NCBI GenBank assembly: GCA_965246745.1
Contig: OZ251980.1
Span: 2,480,001 to 2,544,000, forward strand
From: JANXMY01 sp965246745
Lineage (GTDB): Bacteria; Armatimonadota; Armatimonadia; Armatimonadales; Capsulimonadaceae
Length of the DNA stretch: 64,000 nt
Direction: 5' to 3'
The notes under the pieces were generated by a model. That model was not told the origin of the DNA and did not search any database. It saw only the letters and a list, made by a program, of their open reading frames with translations. Positions 16,682 to 23,667 of this stretch are shown piece by piece; position 1 is the stretch's first letter, and each line of letters begins with the position of its first letter. The position numbers and the translations under genes were made by a program.

Positions 16682-18297
16682 AGCAGCGCCCCCAGGCCCA
16701 TACAGAGGCGGACGGCCTGCGCCACCGCCGCCTTCCGCATGGCCTCGCCCACGGGCCGTCTGCGGGCCTCCATCGGCACCTTCTTCTCGGCGTCGTCCAG
16801 GATCGTCATCCAGGCGTCGGGGTCGTCCTGCTGGAGCGCGGCGGTGAATTCGGCCACCTGCGCGGTCAGGGCCTCCGCCCTGACCGCGCGCGCCTCCGCC
16901 TCGGCCACACGCGCCGCCCTGCGCCCTGCGCTGGCTTCAGCCTCCGCCTTGACCTTCTGCGCCGCCAGGTAGCCAGTAGGAGCGCCCCAGCCCTCGGTCA
17001 GGGCCTTGAAGAGGTATCCGCCCGCGTTGGCCTTGACGGTCTGATGTGGGAACCATTCGATGTGCCGCTTGACGAGCGCGAGGTCTTCCAGGACGAAGCG
17101 CTGGGCGTCGGCACGGCTAACCCCGTGCTCCAGGAGCCAGTCCGAGGCCGTCCGCTGGTCTTCGGTCAAGACAGGTCGTCCTGCGGTCAAGACAGGTCGT
17201 CCTGCGGTCATGACGGGTCGTCCTGCGGCTCCCAGCGCCTCCTGCACGGCCTTATAGACGGGCGTGGGCGCGGCGGCGGGGGTGTCCCCGTATCGGTCCA
17301 GAGAAGACCTCCCAGGTGCGTGTGAAGCCATTGAGATAGGCTCTTCGTCGTCCCAGTCATCGGCGAACGGGTCCTCCATGATCGAGTCGTCTTCGTCTTC
17401 ATCACCAGCCTCGTGCTGGTCCCAGCCCTCGCCCTCTTCTTCTTCCAAAGCGCCAGCGTCAAAAACAGCAACAACAGGTCCGCCCGCCGCGTCCTCGCGT
17501 GCGCGGGACTCTTCGACACCAGCCTCGCCAGCGGGGTTCGGTGTGGTTGTTGTTTCACCGACTGATTCAACACTAATACCAGGACTGATTCCCCCCCCGT
17601 CTCCCATCTGAACGGGAGGGAAAATTTTCCCGTCCTCACTGCAAAACTTTCCCGCGCGGTCGTCATTATCTTGCACGCCTTCGGGAATGTTTTCAGCAGA
17701 AGACGTAGAATTTTCTGCGGGCGGCGTAGAATTTTCAGGCTCTTCGGGAATGTTTTCTGCGGCTTCGGCGGCGAGATGGGCCAGATCGCGGAACGCCTGG
17801 CGCTCCTGCTCCTGGCGCTCCTGGACGGCCTGGGCGACGCGGCGGGCCGAAGCCTCGGCTTCGGCGATCTCGGCGGTCTTGGCCCTGTACACCTGTTCCA
17901 TGCGCGCAGGAGAGGCATCGGCGATCAGGATGGTCTTGCCGCGCACGTCAGTGGCCTGGAGGACGAACCCCTCCGCGATGACGTGGCGCAGGTAGCGGCG
18001 GGCGGTGTCGGCGGCAATGTGGCGCTTGTTCTTGCGGCTGGCGACGAAATTTGCGACAAACTTGTCCTTACCGCAGTAGCCAAAGGTCTTGCAACTGAAC
18101 CTGGCATACGCCACCAGATCGGTCTGGCCGCTGTTCAGGTCGAGGTCGTTCTGGAGGGCCATGGTTTTGGTGACGTAGCGGTCCACTTCTGCCTGAATAA
18201 GTTCGGCCTCTGTGAGCGGTCGGCCAGAAATTTCTGCCGAATTTTTGGCGTTGGGTTGCGAATTACCGCCGTTTTGCGGTATAGTAGAAACAGTCAT
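16678..18297 (-). CDS. Replication-initiator-like protein with acidic low-complexity middle
   Basis: About 539 residues from the ATG at 18297, which has a GGA ribosome site. The N-terminal 120 residues have a helix-rich basic region (DKFVANFVASRKNKRHIAADTARRYLRHVIAEGF) typical of winged-helix replication proteins. The middle is Glu/Asp/Pro-rich and probably disordered. It contains a seven-residue repeat (AGRPVLT) in three copies. A final domain includes ANAGGYLFKALTEGWGAP, which resembles the DnaD/RepA-type motif AGYLVKAIREGW of phage and plasmid replication proteins. A coiled-coil-like Ala/Glu stretch ends it. It lies downstream of the integrase on the same strand. An upstream in-frame extension to 18435 lacks a ribosome site. 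Confidence 0.55.
   Translation of the reverse strand: MTVSTIPQNGGNSQPNAKNSAEISGRPLTEAELIQAEVDRYVTKTMALQNDLDLNSGQTDLVAYARFSCKTFGYCGKDKFVANFVASRKNKRHIAADTARRYLRHVIAEGFVLQATDVRGKTILIADASPARMEQVYRAKTAEIAEAEASARRVAQAVQERQEQERQAFRDLAHLAAEAAENIPEEPENSTPPAENSTSSAENIPEGVQDNDDRAGKFCSEDGKIFPPVQMGDGGGISPGISVESVGETTTTPNPAGEAGVEESRAREDAAGGPVVAVFDAGALEEEEGEGWDQHEAGDEDEDDSIMEDPFADDWDDEEPISMASHAPGRSSLDRYGDTPAAAPTPVYKAVQEALGAAGRPVMTAGRPVLTAGRPVLTEDQRTASDWLLEHGVSRADAQRFVLEDLALVKRHIEWFPHQTVKANAGGYLFKALTEGWGAPTGYLAAQKVKAEAEASAGRRAARVAEAEARAVRAEALTAQVAEFTAALQQDDPDAWMTILDDAEKKVPMEARRRPVGEAMRKAAVAQAVRLCMGLGALL
17164..17226. repeat. Three tandem 21-bp units inside the replication gene
   Basis: Units at 17164-17184, 17185-17205 and 17206-17226. 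The first two are identical and the third differs by two bases. Each encodes seven residues, TAGRPVL-like. In plasmid Rep genes such direct repeats can act as iterons, but these lie in coding sequence. Confidence 0.8.
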
Positions 18298-18389
18298 GTT
18301 AGGTCCAATCTGATGTGGTGAGCCGCGCCGCCTGAACTTTACGAGGGCTAAGGCGACGCAGCGAGAAAAAACGACTTTATTGTCACGGG

Positions 18390-18414
18390 AGCGGCCTGTT
18401 AGAAGCAGGCCGCT
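18390..18414. terminator. Hairpin between integrase and replication gene
   Basis: AGCGGCCTG-ttagaag-CAGGCCGCT with TTTT after it on the plus strand. It lies 17 bases after the integrase stop. The T-run is on the wrong side for the integrase, so it may act on antisense transcription or only stabilise the mRNA end. Confidence 0.4.
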
Positions 18415-18431
18415 TTTGTGCGTTTTAAGGA

Positions 18432-19514
18432 TCACACGAGACGAGGCGCAAGTTGCTTTTTCGCATTCTCCGCCGTCCGCGTTTTGCGAAATATTCCAAC
18501 GAGCGGATCGTTGTCTGCGTGGGGCTTGCGAATTGCCTCCATCTTCACTTTAACATAATGCTTCTCGGCGGTGCGAGCGTTGTTTCCAAGCAACAAGGCA
18601 GCATGATAAATGTCACTACCAGAGGCAATCGCGCTTCCTGCGACGTGGCGCAGGGAGTAGAGAGTGATCCTGGGCAGGACATGCCCCTCCGAGCGGGCGA
18701 ACTCTAGGTAGCGCTGAAACTGGTGACCCCACGAGTCCAAATGTAATTGGGTGCCGCGATCAGTCACAAACAGAAAGTCGGTCGGCGCGTTGACAGGCCG
18801 TGATTCCAGGTACTCATCGATGATTTCTGCCAGTTTATCCGTCACGGGCACATAGCGCTGTTTGCGCGTTTTGCTGTTGGCGACAAACAGGGAGCGCTCG
18901 TCTTGATTGTAGTGTGATAATTCAAGCGAAAACGTCTCGCCTGGCCGCAGGCCCACCGACACCTGCACGGCGACGATGGCCTGGTCGCGCCGTCGAAAAA
19001 ACGTACGCGATTTTGCCGACCTGTACCGCGATTTTCGATTGTGAATTTCCGACCAGTGCCGCGCGATTGCATCATACACGATCCGCACCTCTTGCAGGGT
19101 AGGGACATAGACGTTGAGCGGCTCCGCCTTGACGATCTCGTAGCCGTACAATCGTTCACTGGCGATGTATTTGCATCTATGCGCGTACTTCAAAAGTTGC
19201 TGGAGCACAACGGCGCGGTTACGGCGAGACGAGATGGCCTTGCCCTCCTGCTTCTGCTGAAGCAGGTAGCCCTCCACGTCGCGCGTTTTAGCGAGGCGGA
19301 CGAATGGCAAACCCTTTGCCTCACAGTATTTGTGCCAGGGCACCAGGTCATACTTATAAGAGCGGAGCGTGCTGTCCCGTATTCCGCCCGCCTCCCTCGC
19401 CCGCAGGAACTCGTCTATGAGCGTTTGCCAGTCTACATCCCGTTCACCCGCCCCCAAACCCGTAATGAGCGACCTGCGCTTTTTGAGCGTACGGGGCTCA
19501 GGTTCTAAAGCCAA
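18432..19514 (-). CDS. Tyrosine recombinase / island integrase
   Basis: About 360 residues. An N-terminal SAM-like core-binding domain (LIDEFLRAREAGGIRDSTLRSY) is followed by the catalytic domain with Arg I in VSVGLRPGETFSL, the box SLRHVAGS and the tyrosine in EKHYVKV. The usual histidines before the second Arg and in the LGH box appear as Y and N, which some active integrases tolerate. The start is set by a strong ribosome site, AGAAGGAGG, six bases before a TTG at 19514; an upstream ATG at 19544 lies only about 14 bases after the expected transcription start and has no such site. It faces away from the 3' end of tRNA-His, the usual integration target for this type. Confidence 0.85.
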   Translation of the reverse strand: MALEPEPRTLKKRRSLITGLGAGERDVDWQTLIDEFLRAREAGGIRDSTLRSYKYDLVPWHKYCEAKGLPFVRLAKTRDVEGYLLQQKQEGKAISSRRNRAVVLQQLLKYAHRCKYIASERLYGYEIVKAEPLNVYVPTLQEVRIVYDAIARHWSEIHNRKSRYRSAKSRTFFRRRDQAIVAVQVSVGLRPGETFSLELSHYNQDERSLFVANSKTRKQRYVPVTDKLAEIIDEYLESRPVNAPTDFLFVTDRGTQLHLDSWGHQFQRYLEFARSEGHVLPRITLYSLRHVAGSAIASGSDIYHAALLLGNNARTAEKHYVKVKMEAIRKPHADNDPLVGIFRKTRTAENAKKQLAPRLV

Positions 19515-19564
19515 AAGAAACCTCCTTCTAAAGTCCGCAATCATGTTGAGCTGTATTGCTCAAT

Positions 19565-19593
19565 ATAATACCACGGCGCACAAAAAAAGTCAA
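19565..19593 (-). promoter_or_regulatory. Integrase promoter overlapping the tRNA-His terminator
   Basis: On the minus strand: TTGACT (19593-19588), 17-base spacer, TATTAT (19570-19565). The -35 box lies inside the distal arm of the tRNA-His terminator hairpin. Confidence 0.7.
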
Positions 19594-19616
19594 CCCCTTC
19601 GTAAAGAGGTTGACTT
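19582..19616 (-). terminator. Terminator of tRNA-His
   Basis: On the minus strand AAGTCAACC...GGTTGACTT forms a 9-bp stem followed by a run of seven T. It lies 31 bases after the tRNA 3' end. Confidence 0.8.
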
Positions 19617-19647
19617 ATTTGCTTGATCCTGGTATCAGGACTTTTAG

Positions 19648-19722
19648 GGCGAACGATGGGACTTGAACCCACGGCCTCCAGTGCCACAAACTGGCGTTCT
19701 AACCAACTGAACTACGCTCGCC
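19648..19722 (-). tRNA. tRNA-His (GUG)
   Basis: Acceptor GCGAGCG pairs with CGTTCGC. The extra G-1 (19722) and discriminator C73 (19648) are both encoded, the identity pair of bacterial tRNA-His. The D arm is TAGTTCAGTTGG, the anticodon stem CCAGT/ACTGG with loop TTGTGGC (GTG), and the T loop TTCAAGT. No CCA is encoded. It marks the right edge of the island because the integrase lies just past its 3' end. Confidence 0.95.
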
Positions 19723-19840
19723 ATGCTCGGCTTTGGTGTGCCGCGCCTGTATTATACCCGGCGTGCGGAAATTGTCAACTGTGCCCGGCCGCCTCGCCGA
19801 AAATCCCCTTTGTTTTTCACCGATTTAGCTGCCGTTTCAG

Positions 19841-19869
19841 TTGACTTTTGCCTGCCGTTTGGGTATAGT
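19841..19869 (+). promoter_or_regulatory. tRNA-Lys promoter
   Basis: TTGACT (19841-19846), 17-base spacer, TATAGT (19864-19869), 18 bases before the tRNA. Confidence 0.75.
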
Positions 19870-19887
19870 TCTTGTGCGCTCCAGAGT

Positions 19888-19959
19888 GGGTCGGTAGCTC
19901 AGCGGTAGAGCATCTTACTTTTAATGAGAGGGTCCTGGGTTCGAGACCCAGCCGGCCCA
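19888..19959 (+). tRNA. tRNA-Lys (UUU)
   Basis: Acceptor GGGTCGG/CCGGCCC, D arm TAGCTCAGCGGTAGAGC, anticodon loop CTTTTAA (TTT), T arm CTGGG-TTCGAGA-CCCAG, discriminator A. All stems pair. No CCA encoded. It stands alone between its promoter and terminator. Confidence 0.96.
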
Positions 19960-19973
19960 CTGCAAGCGCCCGG

Positions 19974-20004
19974 AAAAGCCGGTCTGTGGAACAGACCGGC
20001 TTTT
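19974..20004 (+). terminator. Terminator after tRNA-Lys
   Basis: AAAAGCCGGTCTGT-gga-ACAGACCGGCTTTT, a perfect 14-bp stem with flanking A and T runs. Confidence 0.92.
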
Positions 20005-20093
20005 CGGCTGTCTGCCTTATGGAACTTTCCAGCGACGCTGCTTGTAAAACAGTCAGTAAGACGCCCGCCGTGGGCGTTTTCAGGAGCTGCCCC

Positions 20094-20858
20094 ATGAACC
20101 GAGCCATTTTCGCCGCTGCGGCGGTTTTCGCCCTGATCGCCGCCCCCCGCCCGGCGTCGCCGGCGCGGCCCCGCCCGGTGGAGACAATCCCCGTGATTGT
20201 CGAATTGTTCACATCGGAAGGCTGCTCGAGCTGCCCGCCGGCCGATGCGCTTTTGTCTCAATACGCCGAGTCTTCTCCGGTTGCCGGTGTCCGGGTGATT
20301 GCCCTCGGCGAGCATGTGGATTACTGGAACCACGGCGGCTGGGCGGACCCCTTCTCGGCGGCGGCGTATTCCGCCCGGCAAAGCGAGTATTCCCGCGCGT
20401 TTCATCTTTCCTCGGTTTACACGCCTCAGATCGTGGTGGACGGGCAGGCGCAGACGGTCGGAAGCGACGGCGATGCGGTCCGGGCGGCGATTGTGCGGGC
20501 GGCGCGGCGGCCCAAAGCCACGGTCACGCTGTCTGAAACCGCGCCGGGGCGGCTGGCGGTCTCAGTCGGTTCCCTGCCGCCGGCGGAACACAGCGACCTT
20601 GCCGACGTGTTTCTTGCCGTGACGGAAGATGATTTAAGCTCGGCGGTCGGCGGCGGCGAGAACAGCGGCCGGCATCTGGGGCACCGCGCCGTGGTCCGCG
20701 CCCTGCGGCCCCTCGGCGCAGTTTCGGGCGCTGCGTTTGCCGCGTCGCCGCCGGTGGCGCTGAAGCCGGGCTGGCGGCGGGGGCATCTGCACGCCGTGGT
20801 GTTCGTGCAGGAGCGGCGCAGCCGCCGGATTGTCGGCGCGGCGCAGATTTCGCTGTAG
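20094..20858 (+). CDS. Secreted DUF1223 (thioredoxin-like) protein
   Basis: About 254 residues. A signal peptide (MNRAIFAAAAVFALIAAPRP) is followed by the DUF1223 core: VIVELFTSEGCSSCPPAD with a CxxC pair, then VIALGEHVDYWNHGGW and VYTPQIVVDG. The family has a thioredoxin-like fold and is periplasmic; its partner is not known. The start at 20094 is set by AGGAG eight bases upstream. An in-frame extension to 19872 would run through the tRNA and is rejected. It stands alone after tRNA-Lys. Confidence 0.88.
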   Translation: MNRAIFAAAAVFALIAAPRPASPARPRPVETIPVIVELFTSEGCSSCPPADALLSQYAESSPVAGVRVIALGEHVDYWNHGGWADPFSAAAYSARQSEYSRAFHLSSVYTPQIVVDGQAQTVGSDGDAVRAAIVRAARRPKATVTLSETAPGRLAVSVGSLPPAEHSDLADVFLAVTEDDLSSAVGGGENSGRHLGHRAVVRALRPLGAVSGAAFAASPPVALKPGWRRGHLHAVVFVQERRSRRIVGAAQISL

Positions 20859-20975
20859 CGCCCGGCGGGAAAGCGTCCTCAGTGAAGCTTTTGCCGGCGT
20901 TCCGGGTATCATGACACTGCTTGCTTCCGCGAGCGCCGCTATCCCCGCGCATAGCTGCGCCGGAAAAGACTTTTT

Positions 20976-21068
20976 ATGAAACTGATCGCACTTGCCGCCG
21001 CCGTTGTTGTGCTGGCCGGCGCGTCCGTCGCCGGCGCGGGCAGGCAGCGACTTTCGGAAGGAACTTAG
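20976..21068 (+). CDS. Very short signal-peptide-like frame before cytochrome b
   Basis: Thirty residues starting MKLIALAAAVVVLAG, which reads like an isolated signal peptide. It ends one base before the cytochrome start, so its stop region carries that gene's ribosome site. It may be a leader peptide or the remnant of a small exported protein that lost its body. Confidence 0.35.
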   Translation: MKLIALAAAVVVLAGASVAGAGRQRLSEGT

Positions 21069-21069
21069 C

Positions 21070-21891
21070 ATGGCCGTGACCGCCGCCCCCGCCCCTCGCG
21101 CCGCCCAATCCGTCGCCGTTGTCCGCAAGCATCACTGGCTGGTGCGCGTGACCCACTGGGCGAACATTCCGCTTTTGACCGGCCTGACCCTCAGCGGCCT
21201 GTCTGTTTACTGGGCCGCGCCGGTTTACAAGCATGCGCCGGACGCCGGCGGCAACGAGGATTACCTCAACGACATCGGATTTTGGATTGCGCGGCATGAA
21301 CCCTGGCGGCAGTCCTACGGGACGCCTGAAAACTGGGTTCCGGGCACGCACTATGCAAATTCCTGGCTGTACGACCATTTCAGCCTCGGCACCGGCCTGC
21401 TGTCGTCGGCGCTCGCTTTGCACTGGCTGTTTGCGTATTTATTTCTGCTGAACGGCCTGCTTTACATTATCGGCCTCGGCCTCGGCGGCGGCTATAAATC
21501 GCTGCTGCCCCGCCGGACCGACTTCAAAGAAGCCATTCAAATGCAGATTTACTATCTCGGCCTGCCGCTGGCCAAACTTCGCCGCCGCCCCTGGCGTCAC
21601 CCCGTCATCACGACCAAGTACAACGCCTTGCAGCGCGGGGCGTATTTTTCCATGCCGATCTTCGGCGCGATTTCGGTGCTCACGGGCTGGGCGATCCACA
21701 AGCCGCAGCAGCTCGGCTGGCTGCAAGCGCTGTTCGGCGGCTACGATTATGCCCGCGTGTGGCATTTCTGGCTGATCGGGATTTTCGCCGCGTTTGTGGT
21801 TCCCCACGTCATTTTGGTTCTCGCCGACGGCTGGGACACGCTGCGCTCGATGTTTGTCGGCTGGTCGGACCGCATTGCCCCGGAAAAGTAA
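21070..21891 (+). CDS. Cytochrome b561 / thiosulfate-reductase-type cytochrome b subunit
   Basis: A 273-residue membrane protein with four to five hydrophobic segments. Haem-ligand histidines are likely in VRVTHWANIP, ALALHWLFAY and RVWHFWLIG, with a further PHVILV near the end. In related operons this subunit anchors a molybdopterin oxidoreductase, but none follows here; an FMN reductase does. The ATG at 21070 has GGAAGGA just upstream. The stretch after the first membrane helix (GFWIARHEPWRQSYGTPENW) is a large periplasmic loop. Confidence 0.8.
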   Translation: MAVTAAPAPRAAQSVAVVRKHHWLVRVTHWANIPLLTGLTLSGLSVYWAAPVYKHAPDAGGNEDYLNDIGFWIARHEPWRQSYGTPENWVPGTHYANSWLYDHFSLGTGLLSSALALHWLFAYLFLLNGLLYIIGLGLGGGYKSLLPRRTDFKEAIQMQIYYLGLPLAKLRRRPWRHPVITTKYNALQRGAYFSMPIFGAISVLTGWAIHKPQQLGWLQALFGGYDYARVWHFWLIGIFAAFVVPHVILVLADGWDTLRSMFVGWSDRIAPEK

Positions 21892-21894
21892 GCC

Positions 21895-22446
21895 ATGAAA
21901 CTCACTGCGATTTCCGGCAGCCTGCGGGCGGGTTCGTCGAACACGGCGCTGGTGCGGGCCGTGATTGCCTCGGCCCCGCCGGGGGTCGAGGTCTCGCTTT
22001 GGAGCGGTCTCGGCGATCTGCCGCATTTCAGCCCGGAGCGGGACGGCGACGCCGCCCCGCCGCCGGTCCGGGAGTTCCGCGCCGGGATCGCCGCCGCCGC
22101 CGGCGTTCTCTTTTGCACCCCGGAGTACGCTTACGGCATCCCCGGCAGCCTCAAAAACGCCCTGGACTGGCTGGTCACATCGGGCGAGCTGTGGCGCAAG
22201 CCGGTCGCGGCGCTCAGCGCGTCGCCGTCGGCCCTCGGCGGGCGAAAAGCGCACGCGTCGCTCGTGCAGACGCTGTCGGGATTGGAAGCCGAGATCGTTT
22301 CAGCCGCCTCGTTGCAAATCCCGTTTGTGTCCACCCATCTGAATGCCGCCGGGGAGGTTTCGGACCCGGACACGCAGGCCGCGCTGGCCGCAAGCCTGCT
22401 GGCGCTGATGCGGGCGGTGTCGGGGAGGAGTTTGAGCGGTGAGTGA
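21895..22446 (+). CDS. NADPH-dependent FMN reductase family protein
   Basis: A protein of 183 residues with a flavodoxin-like fold. The phosphate-binding loop is ISGSLRAGSSN (5-15) and the flavin-contact motif is TPEYAYGIPGSLKNALDW. These define the NADPH:FMN/chromate/azo-reductase group (YieF/SsuE-like). It starts four bases after the cytochrome b gene and is likely co-transcribed, so an electron-transfer role with it is possible. Confidence 0.88.
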   Translation: MKLTAISGSLRAGSSNTALVRAVIASAPPGVEVSLWSGLGDLPHFSPERDGDAAPPPVREFRAGIAAAAGVLFCTPEYAYGIPGSLKNALDWLVTSGELWRKPVAALSASPSALGGRKAHASLVQTLSGLEAEIVSAASLQIPFVSTHLNAAGEVSDPDTQAALAASLLALMRAVSGRSLSGE

Positions 22447-22501
22447 GGGCGTGAGCGGCGGCGCTGATGGCTGAGAGGACATAAAGAAACGAGGGCATAA
22501 T

Positions 22502-22661
22502 TAACGAGGGCGTGAACGCCCTCGCTGGGGGGCGCGGACGCCGAGCCGCCACCTGCGTGGCGGAAGATATAACTCTTTTTCTGTTTCCTGTCCTATTCTT
22601 GTCCCGCGCAGGCGGGACCTTAGCGCTTCGCTCCCCAGCGAGGGCGTTCACGCCCTCGTTA
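22502..22661. repeat. MITE-like palindromic element, family A, copy 1
   Basis: A 160-bp element with perfect 29-bp terminal inverted repeats (22502-22530 and 22633-22661), each itself a hairpin (gagggcgtgaacgccctc). Inside are two further hairpins, CCGCCAC..GTGGCGG and GTCCCGC..GCGGGAC. The tail to about 22705 repeats cccgcgcaaaa-type units. A second copy in opposite orientation lies at 55806-55952. No gene is inside. It fills the gap between the FMN reductase and DUF4385. Confidence 0.85.
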
Positions 22662-22750
22662 CCAATGCCCGCGCAAAACATAAACGCCCGCGCAAAATAT
22701 AAACGCCTTCGTTATCTATGCCCCCTTCTTCGCGCCGCTCCGCGATCCCT

Positions 22751-23236
22751 ATGAAATTCGATTACACCCGCGATTACAAAAATCTGGACCTTCGCGCCCA
22801 TCCCGAGCTGTACTCGGTCGGGGTCGGCGAGCAGGGCGTTCTCTTGGTCGAGCCGTACAAAAGCGAAATCCTGCCGTTTTGGCGGTTCGCGACGCCCGAG
22901 GCCGCCCGCGAGTCGTCCGCCGCCATTACCAAGCTGTTCCACGACTACAAAGCCGCCGGCGATGTTGTCGGCATGGACATGGCCCGCAAGTTTTTGCAGA
23001 TGGGCATGACCCGCGCCCGCCGCTATGCCAACCACAAAGGCGGCAAAAAGTACGACGGCCCGGTGCCCGACGATAAAAAAGGCCAAAGCGGGGCGCATGG
23101 CCGCGAAACCCTGCCGTATACGAATGACCCCGTGAAAGCCGAGTCCGCCGCCATTTTCCGCGCCGCCTGGGAGGTCGTGAAAGCCGACCCGGAGTATCAG
23201 GCGCAGATGAAGGCGCATAAAGCCAAGTTCGGGTGA
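22751..23236 (+). CDS. DUF4385 family protein
   Basis: A protein of 161 residues from the ATG at 22751. It matches the DUF4385 pattern: FDYTRDYKNLDLRAHPELY, GEQGVLLVEPYKSEILP, then MARKFLQMGMTRARRYANHKGG. The function of the family is unknown; the conserved arginines suggest nucleic-acid or phosphate binding. The upstream in-frame sequence belongs to the repeat region and is excluded. Confidence 0.85.
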   Translation: MKFDYTRDYKNLDLRAHPELYSVGVGEQGVLLVEPYKSEILPFWRFATPEAARESSAAITKLFHDYKAAGDVVGMDMARKFLQMGMTRARRYANHKGGKKYDGPVPDDKKGQSGAHGRETLPYTNDPVKAESAAIFRAAWEVVKADPEYQAQMKAHKAKFG

Positions 23237-23279
23237 TTTCTCGGCTTGGGTAAAGTCTTGACAAGCCCGCGCCGATATG

Positions 23280-23489
23280 TCAAGATAGAAGTGGAAGTGT
23301 ACGATTTGCTGCCGCCGGGCAGCAAAAAGAAGGGAACCGCCGCCAAGCGATCCCCTTCTTCTTACCGAACCTTAAAACCCGAGAGGCTCTAAGAATTCGG
23401 AAAATCGCTGCGATTGTTGTTGCAATCGCCGCGACCGTTTGGGCGACGGGGCGCACTTGAATGAATGCCCGCCGCACTTTGTTGGACAT
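23280..23489 (-). CDS. Small hydrophobic/basic peptide with ideal ribosome site
   Basis: Sixty-nine residues. The only strong support is the ribosome site AAAGGAGGTGG seven bases before the ATG at 23489, better than for most genes here. The peptide has a hydrophobic helix (TVAAIATTIAAIFRIL) followed by basic residues. A stable hairpin precedes it (23517-23549) and another lies in its 3' part. I do not recognise it; it could be a small membrane peptide or a leader. Confidence 0.4.
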   Translation of the reverse strand: MSNKVRRAFIQVRPVAQTVAAIATTIAAIFRILRASRVLRFGKKKGIAWRRFPSFCCPAAANRTLPLLS

Positions 23490-23516
23490 AAGGACCACCT
23501 CCTTTCTGTCCAAGTT

Positions 23517-23549
23517 GGAAAGACAGCCCCTAACTGGGCTGTCTTTTCC
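23517..23549. terminator. Hairpin with T-runs on both strands
   Basis: AAAGACAGCCC-ctaact-GGGCTGTCTTTT, 11 bp perfect stem. It lies upstream of the small minus-strand gene and of the GH57 promoter, so it could end transcription from either side or attenuate the small gene. Confidence 0.55.
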
Positions 23550-23589
23550 ACTTTACCCTGTTTCCATGCCTGCCTGCCACGGGCGGCGT

Positions 23590-23619
23590 TTGACAAGCCC
23601 CCGGCAAACATGCTATCCT
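23590..23619 (+). promoter_or_regulatory. GH57 promoter
   Basis: TTGACA (23590-23595), 18-base spacer, TATCCT (23614-23619), 49 bases before the start codon. Confidence 0.65.
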
Positions 23620-23667
23620 GCATTGGTAAACGCTTCGGGCGTCAAACTGTATGGTAAGGCGGCGGTT

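Noticed and set aside
17164..17226. Replication origin iterons
   Set aside because: Repeats lie inside coding sequence in frame and no AT-rich region adjoins; kept only as a repeat.
1..19648. Left attachment site of the island
   Set aside because: I looked for a copy of the tRNA-His 3' end in the left part and saw none, so no att pair is claimed.
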